Origin: Litoditis marina
Lineage: Eukaryota; Nematoda; Chromadorea; Rhabditida; Rhabditidae
DNA length: 64,000 nt
Assembly (NCBI GenBank): GCA_964036275.1
Contig: OZ038434.1
Span: 34,123,279 to 34,187,278 of the forward strand
Reading direction: 5' to 3'
Shown here: piece by piece, positions 57,757 to 64,000 of the stretch
Position numbering within the stretch: the stretch's first letter is position 1
How the letters are laid out: the number at the start of each line of letters is the position of its first letter
Position numbers and translations under genes: made by a program
The notes under the pieces: generated by a model
Seen by the model: only the letters and a program-made list of their open reading frames with translations
What the model was told of the DNA's origin: nothing
Databases searched by the model: none

Positions 57757-59170
57757 GGGCCTGGATCTCTAATTGTCCAATTGTCCAATTGTCCAACTTC
57801 AATTGTCCAATTGTCCATCTCAAATGTCCATTCGTCCAATTGTCTATTTTCAATTGTCCAATTGTCTAATTGTCTGTTTTCAATTGTCCATTTGTCCAAT
57901 TATGAAATTTTTTTGAATTTTTTTTTCACTTCCTAATTTCTCAATTTTTCTTTCTCCTCACACCCGGGGGTCATTTTACGCGTTAAAATGTAAAATTTGA
58001 CGGATTAGGATGAAACTTGCACAACTGGGGTAATCGACCACGAAGATCACGAATACGCGAATTAAAATTTGTTCAACGCGCGCAAAACGTGCACGCGACG
58101 CGACAAAAATGTCAACATTAGAGTTTGGGAATGAAACTTTGGGAACAGGGGTAGTTGATGACGCTGATTTCGAAAATCGACATTATGTTAAAGGTTAAAG
58201 GTGGTGGGAGGCAAAAGTATCATGGTGAGCAAAACGAGCATTTTCGAACCAAACTTGCAGGGCTAGGGTAGTCGATCATGGACATAACGAGTATCGATAC
58301 GAGGTTAAAGGTGGTGGGGGCTAAAGTATAAATGTTCCAAATCTATTTGTATTGGGTCAAACTTACAGAGAAGGCGTAGTAGACGGTAGGGATTCTATAT
58401 ATCGACATAACGTTAAGGTTGACGGGTGGAAACGGTGGCGTCAAAAGCAGTAATAACTTGAAATTATGAAAAAAATATTTGTATTGTATTGGACTTCAAT
58501 GTTATGTCGATATTCAACATCCCTATCGTCTACTAACCCTTCTCTGAAAGTTTGACCCAATACGAATAAGTTTGGAACATTTATACTTTAGCCCCCCCCC
58601 CCACCACCTTCAACCCCGTATCGATATTCGTTATGTCCATGATCGACTACCCTAGCCCTGCAAGTTTGGTTCGAAAATTCTCGTTTTGCTCACCATGAAA
58701 CTTTTGCCTCCCACCACCTTCAACCTTTAACATAATGTCGATATTCGAAATCAGCGTCATCAACTACCCCTGTTCCCAAAGTTTCATTCCCAAACTCTAA
58801 TGTTGACATTTTTGTTGCGTCGCGTGCACGTTTTGCGCGCGTTGAACAAATTTTAATTCGCGTATTCGTGATCTTCGTGGTCGATTACCCCAGTTGTGCA
58901 AGTTTCATCCTAATCCGTCAAATTTTACATTTTGACGCGTGAAATGACCCCCGGGTGTGAGGAGAAAGAAACATTGAGAAATTAGAAAGTAAAAAGAAAG
59001 AAAAATTTAAAAAAAAACAATTCAGAATCGGACAAATGGACATTTGAAAACAGACAATTAGACAATTGGACAATTGAAAATAGACAATTGGACAAATGGA
59101 CATTTGAGATGGACAATTGGACAATTGAAGTTGGACAATTGGACAATTGGACAATTAGAGATCCAGGCCC
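57757..59170. repeat. 1.4-kb near-perfect palindrome bounded by ATTGTCC repeats
   Basis: Arms of about 660 bases (57757-58415 and 58498-59170) are inverted and nearly identical around an 80-base loop. The outer ends carry tandem ATTGTCCA units. Each arm contains one CG-rich island (near 58080 and 58820) of the same type as those at 17.1-17.7 kb. No ORF is convincing. It may be a foldback transposon; transcription would give a long hairpin RNA. Confidence 0.85.
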
Positions 59171-59351
59171 CCTGTCATATTTCATTAGAATCCTAAACTT
59201 ATGCCGTGCATTGAGAGTTTGAGACCAAATTACAATTGAGCTATCGTCACACACAAACCTAGCTGTATTTGTGGTTTGATCCAGTTAAGTTCGTAAACTG
59301 TATCGTGTATAGAGATCAAACTACAACGCAGTCGTGGTGATAGATACCCTA

Positions 59352-59586
59352 TATAGTTCGTTTCACCAATCGATGACTTTCTACAGTATCTTTCAAAAGT
59401 TCAAACGCATTTATCTGATCAACAAACAGAATTCAAGATTCACTGTTTTGTATGTTTGTAGTACCCAAAGTGGAAAACTAAATCACACAGTTTAAACTAT
59501 GTACAACACTTACAAGGTATGATAAATTCTGATAAAAGTTTTATTATCTTACTGTAGAGAGCTATTGTTTCGTGAAACAGACTATA
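59352..59586. mobile_element. 237-bp TATAGT MITE, copy near 59.4 kb
   Basis: Close relative of the 46352 copy (shared ATCAACAAACAG interior), with the same inverted ends. Confidence 0.8.
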
Positions 59587-60259
59587 CCACTAGTATAATT
59601 AATCCCTAAATCCGTGCTTGACCCGCCCAGGAATAACAATCATCTGTCTTGAGTGTTACAGCCATGACGGGATTTCCCGGAATATGCAAGAACGCTGAAA
59701 GACGGCAGGAAATTGATTGAAAACTGTGATCTACCCTGAGAAGACAATTTATAATTCTCATATCCTCAGATCTTTCCGAGCCCATTGCCTGTCTACAGTA
59801 TCTTGACCTCCATGCTTTATCGGTTCTGTAGCCGGCAGATCACAGAAAATTGGCGACAATGTTCTTGACATCACTCCAAATAAGACTATAGAAAGGTAGC
59901 AATCAAGGTTTCACGCTAAATTTCATCATGCTCACCATGTTAGATCCCTTTCTTCTGGTACGCTCCCTCCTTGTTACAGCCAAGTGAGCAAGCAGACTAT
60001 TTAGGAAAAAACCTTTTTTTTTCTGAAAAGCACCCGGCTTCGAACAAAAAAGTGTCACGGAAAGACGGGAACTGTCGAAACACTATAACGTCTTCGACAG
60101 AGTATGATTTATCTTTCTGTGTTGACACCGTTTATCATGGGTCGCTCTAGCTCGAAGACAAAAACTTTGCAATCATCATATTTTTGAAGTTTACTCCCAT
60201 GAAAATACAACACATATCTTTTATCAATAATTGGAAAGCTTTATATCATGAAAATACAT

Positions 60260-60868
60260 TATAGTTCGTTTCAACCATCGATAGCAGCCAGTTACAGTAG
60301 ATTTTAGTGGGCGGAGTCAATTGAGTTGGAAAGTTTCCAACAGCGATCAGACTAATCAAAATTGTGCACCAGCTGGGTATTGAACTGAACTGTGATGGCT
60401 GGTGCGGCGCCCACAAGCAGTCGGCCATCTGAACATGGTGGCCCAAACTAAGAATAGTTATATCCAACCATCTTTTCTGGCTGTTTTTCAATGTTCATTT
60501 TATCGCACAAAAAGTTATTTAAATTACTCCCCGATCATGTGGCAATCTTTTGAAAACAAAAAAGTTGCAAAAATCCTAAAATAACTAGTTTTCGAATTTT
60601 TATTTGCAATGAAAAGACTGGCAAGCTGCCAGATCAATCGACTGCAATGCCTCAGACAATTCCCAGCCAATTGGCCAGCCACTTTTTTATTGGCTGAGCG
60701 AGAGAGTGTGCAGGTCAGAGAGACCCATATGTCTGCGGCCTCATTGACCTGCACACTCTCTCACTTTTGTAGCTGGCCAATCGACGAAAATTGGCGCCAA
60801 TCGTTCTGAGTAATAGGGTGCGCTCGGCCAGCATGGCTGACTACTATCGATGGGTGTTACGAACTATA
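60260..60868. mobile_element. 609-bp MITE, isomer B
   Basis: Matches the 14057 element along both outer parts; its internal 160 bases (60651-60810) match the reverse complement of the corresponding segment. Confidence 0.85.
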
Positions 60869-60965
60869 CATAATCTTTATCAATAATTAAACAGTTTCAT
60901 ATGGTTGCTTTAGGATCGAACTGTATTGAAGCGAACTTCGAGTCGTTCAGTAAAAAAGGGATGCC

Positions 60966-61157
60966 AGGCGCGTTAGCAATCCCTCCAAAGTCTCATGAGA
61001 TACGTCATGAGCAATATCTCACGAACTTCTCATGGAATTTAATCGATTACTATGCTTCAACTAGGGAAGATCACGAGAAGCTCATGAGGTGTTTATGAGT
61101 TTTTTATGTGATACTCATATGAGTTTGTCATGAGGTTGGATGGTTTGCGACGCCGTC
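60966..61157. mobile_element. MITE with GTTAGCAATCCCTCC ends, copy 2
   Basis: Same family as 9866; right end mutated (GATGGTTTGCGACGCCGTC). Confidence 0.7.
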
Positions 61158-62095
61158 AGAAGTGCGGGACGTACAATTAGGTCCTCTTCACGTGAACACG
61201 GCGTTCTCGCCTACAGTAATTTCTGCGATTAAACTTGTATCGCGCTCCGTCCACAAGGTTTTCGTGGCGGGACACTGTATCCCACTGCAATTTGGCACGG
61301 TCACGGTACTATTTGGCTGCGTATTGCGCTTATTTTCACGCGAATCATTTGCGGAGCGTCTAAAATCGAGAACGTGAGTTCCTTATTTTATAAAGCTATG
61401 GTTGAAAACGCCGTGTGAACAGTTGTCAAAAGGTAGAGAATAAAAATTGTCTGCATTGGCTTTTTCGATTTGATAACAACAAACTACAAACTACGAAAAC
61501 AAAGTGATTCGATACAGTGAAATACAACAGAAGATTTGACAGAGTACGAAATGAAACATTGAAATGAAACAAAGTTGTGAATGTTCTACGGCATTTTAAC
61601 CGTTGCAGCTGGCAGTGTTTTCAACAGCAATAAACTAACATTGGACAAAAATACAAAAGACTCTAACTGAACTTTGCTCTAAAACAATTCAATTGAGAGA
61701 TGGGAGTAGAGGACTGAGTGCAATAGCCAGCTCAAACTTGACTAATCATCAGAAGTTAGTCTGAAAAATTCATTGGCACGCTGCCAAGTCTCAGTGAGAA
61801 TGACCGGAACTTTTTGGTAAGGTAATGAACTCATAACAAACGGAAAGGAACTATAAATATGAACTTTCATGTATGCGGTGCAGTCCATGCTATTTGCTGT
61901 GAGCGTTTAGTGAACGTATGAAAGATTTTTCGCCTAATTGATCTACTTGTAAAAATCAATATCCAGGGCGAGCTGAGGGATACGGTATCAACAAGGAAGC
62001 AATTGTAGCGGACAAGTACCCCCAAGACGTAGTAGTTGATTGTAGTTGTACTGCTGTTGGCGGTAGCGTGGTAGATGAACTAAATGCAAAATTAT
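61158..62095. other. Intergenic, nothing assigned
   Basis: A 71-codon plus ORF at 61162-61377 is in a locally GC-richer stretch but has no motif; otherwise only the MITE fragment at 61757. Confidence 0.4.
61757..61812. mobile_element. Terminal fragment of a 26245-type MITE
   Basis: Only ATTCATTGGCACGCTGCCAA and AGAATGACCGGAACT remain. Confidence 0.6.
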
Positions 62096-62219
62096 TGAAG
62101 TGTGACGAATATGTGGACCAATCCCGTGTCAACGATCCTTCAAACTACAACAGAAATATGTATTGCAGTTTGAAGAACTGAAGCATTGGGCTTGGACCAC
62201 ATAATCGTCCTTGTTTGAA
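62096..62219. mobile_element. 120-bp palindromic MITE near 62.1 kb
   Basis: GAATATGTGGACCAATCCCG ... GGACCACATAATCGTCC with a diverged core. Confidence 0.7.
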
Positions 62220-62667
62220 CTGATGAGTGGAAAAAACCGTTCTTCTGAGCAAAGACTCAAATTTCAATAGGTATTCTTGAATGTTCCGGGTTCTTAGTCT
62301 CATTTTGTTCTGTGCACTGTTTAGCGAAACATCTACCTCGCGAAGTGAGAGCAGAGAAGTAACGGGAGGTTGAGATCTGGGGAAAATTGTACAATTGCCC
62401 CTCACCTCACCCCCCACAATACAAAATGGGGGTAATAGTACAACCCCGGACCTGTTTAACAATCGCCCCCCACTCAATCTAAACCTGCAGTAAAGAAGGA
62501 CGTTGTACAATCACCCCCCTATGGGGGTGGGGGGTGATTGTACTACGGGTCGGATTCCAACCTATTTCGGCTCAAGGGGGGGGGGGGGGGGGGACAATTG
62601 TACAATAACCCCGAGATCTGAGTCGGTATACTCCCAGTTTTTCGTGTTCATACTGAAATAGTCTGAG

Positions 62668-62902
62668 TATAGTCTCTTTCATTCCTACTGAGACTCCTAC
62701 AGTAAGATTACGGAACTTTGAGTCCGTTTCAACAACGTTAATGTTATTGGAGAGATTAGCAAATTCAGCATTCAATTATGATTACATATAACTAAAATTG
62801 TGCGAACTCATTTTCAACAAACTTCAGTTTGCATCAGGAAACAGTCATTGGGAAATGCTACATGATACTGTAGGAGTCTTAGTGAGAATGATGGCGACTA
62901 TA
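62668..62902. mobile_element. TATAGT MITE with CTACTGAGACTCC ends, next to the chemoreceptor-like exon
   Basis: Same ends as the 5758 element; it begins about 20 bases downstream of the putative donor at 62921. Confidence 0.8.
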
Positions 62903-62921
62903 TGAATGACAATGAAAATAC

Positions 62922-63104
62922 CTGAAGAAATGCCTGTACGCAGTGAAACAGAAAGTTGAGAACACCAATAATCAATAGCGGTCTCTCGAGTACCGACGAG
63001 GCAGTTGCATGAGTTCTCAGTCGAAATATGGAACTCGAAATGAAAAACACACCGAAGAAACATGTTATGGTGGAAGCGTAGATAGTAGAGGCGCTCAGTC
63101 TCAA
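62922..63104 (-). pseudogene. Isolated exon resembling a nematode 7-TM chemoreceptor
   Basis: A 61-codon open stretch lies between a good acceptor (ATTTCAG before 63104) and a donor (CAG then GTATTTT at 62921). It encodes two hydrophobic segments, ASTITCFFGVFFISSSIF and LLIIGVLNFLFHCVQAFL, joined by a short basic loop with ER before the second. That pattern resembles TM5, loop 3 and TM6 of nematode serpentine chemoreceptors (Str/Srg-like superfamilies). I cannot find convincing neighbouring exons inside the window; a MITE lies immediately downstream. It may be an exon of a gene continuing beyond 64000 or a relic. The family call is an inference. Confidence 0.4.
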
Positions 63105-63435
63105 CTGAAATGAGTATAATTGCCACACAAGCCTATACGAAATATGTAAGCAAAATCAGCTGTGTTTTTGGTTAAACTCGTTGGTTCTGTGGAGAGAGTT
63201 GTGAATAACTGTGTGTGTTATCAAACTACAACTATCACTTGTTTATAGGCTTTGTCAAACAGTTGTGGACACCGCACCATCGATTTGTAAGGGGTGGGGT
63301 TTGGCGAGGGGCCAGCCAGTCTGTGTATCATTGATCTATACACTCTCTCATTTGCTGGCAAGTAATCAACGACCGCTCGCCCCGCATCGCTCGATCAATC
63401 GAGCCCTATGCTGTCTTTATGGGAAAAATGGCGAC

Positions 63436-63525
63436 TATACTACGAAAAATGGAATTCGAAATGAAAATCGTGCCAAGAACCATGGTTATCGTGGAAGCGT
63501 AGATGGTAGAGGCGCTTGGTCTCAA
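63436..63525 (-). pseudogene. Truncated second copy of the chemoreceptor-like exon
   Basis: The same acceptor context and the residues LRPSASTIYASTIT recur here, followed by a second hydrophobic run (VLGTIFISNSIF). Similarity stops after about 30 codons, at a TATAGTCGCC sequence that also terminates the neighbouring MITE at 62902. This suggests a tandem exon duplication broken by transposon sequence. Confidence 0.45.
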
Positions 63526-63748
63526 CTGAAATTTTGTAGTTTGAGCTAGTTTGAGTTGTAGTTTGGTGGAGGAACGTGTTATCAGTCCTCTGGTGTATCG
63601 TGGTACACAGTGAGATTCAAGGTAAAGAGCGTTTTGCATATCCTATTCTGGCAACTAGTATGTTTGATCTCCCCCCCCCCTCCATACCCATTGAACGACT
63701 CAGTACTGTACACAGCAAAAGTTAGGACACGCAGAGGTTGTTCATGGT

Positions 63749-63984
63749 TTTAATTCACACCATTCCTACTGAGACTCCTACAGTAACCTTACAAACATTC
63801 CGAAGGCTGTTCTGAGATTGAAAACTTAGTTTGTGAAAAATCCTCTCGTGTATTTTACTCTACCTGGGAAGGAGAACGAGGTACGAAAATGCTCAACCGT
63901 TCCAATCAAACGTAAGTGAGAAAAACGTCTTCGAAGTTTTGAAATCCTACTGTAGGAGTCTCAGTAGGAATGAAAAAGACTATA
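63749..63984. mobile_element. TATAGT MITE with CTACTGAGACTCC ends, at the right edge
   Basis: Interior (ACAAACATTCCGAAGGC region) matches the reverse complement of the 5758 copy; right end AAAGACTATA is clear, left end mutated. Confidence 0.75.
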
Positions 63985-64000
63985 TTAAGACTTGACCTAC

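Overview
The window looks like a euchromatic piece of a Caenorhabditis-type nematode genome. It is AT-rich, with many small spliced exons, short or MITE-filled introns, TTTCAG-type 3' splice sites and a dense load of small inverted-repeat transposons. Two intact protein-coding genes can be read exon by exon, both on the minus strand. In both, every exon junction keeps frame.

Layout. (1) 358-7864: a 12-exon, 389-residue rhodopsin-class GPCR of the neuromedin U / pyrokinin receptor type. (2) About 8-32.7 kb: intergenic. It holds MITE families, seven copies in the window of a tRNA-like MITE, a 2.1-kb foldback element with CG-rich islands, an eight-unit 130-bp satellite carrying two TGACGTCA palindromes per unit, and a 5'-truncated non-LTR retrotransposon whose 3' end is repeated in inverse orientation. 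(3) 32760-55608: a 34-exon, 1195-residue CAMSAP/Patronin microtubule minus-end protein (ptrn-1), with an N-terminal CH domain, a Gln/Pro-rich linker with coiled coils, and a C-terminal CKK domain. Its introns carry all five copies of one 170-bp MITE and, at five loci, decayed copies of the 3' ends of its own exons. (4) 55.6-64 kb: upstream intergenic DNA with a 1.4-kb near-perfect palindrome, more MITEs, and two copies of an exon resembling a seven-transmembrane chemoreceptor near the right edge.

The two genes are not an operon: about 25 kb of repeats separates them and each has its own start. The receptor would act at the plasma membrane in peptide signalling; PTRN-1 would stabilise non-centrosomal microtubule minus ends in neurons and epithelia. 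The strongest leads are the recurrent exon-end duplication inside ptrn-1 (one copy has a MITE inserted with a clear 8-bp target duplication that supplies a phase-compatible splice acceptor), the MITE pair whose internal segment lies in opposite orientations, the tRNA-bearing MITE family, and the large palindromes. All exon boundaries are my hand predictions from splice consensus and reading phase; no alignment or database search was run.
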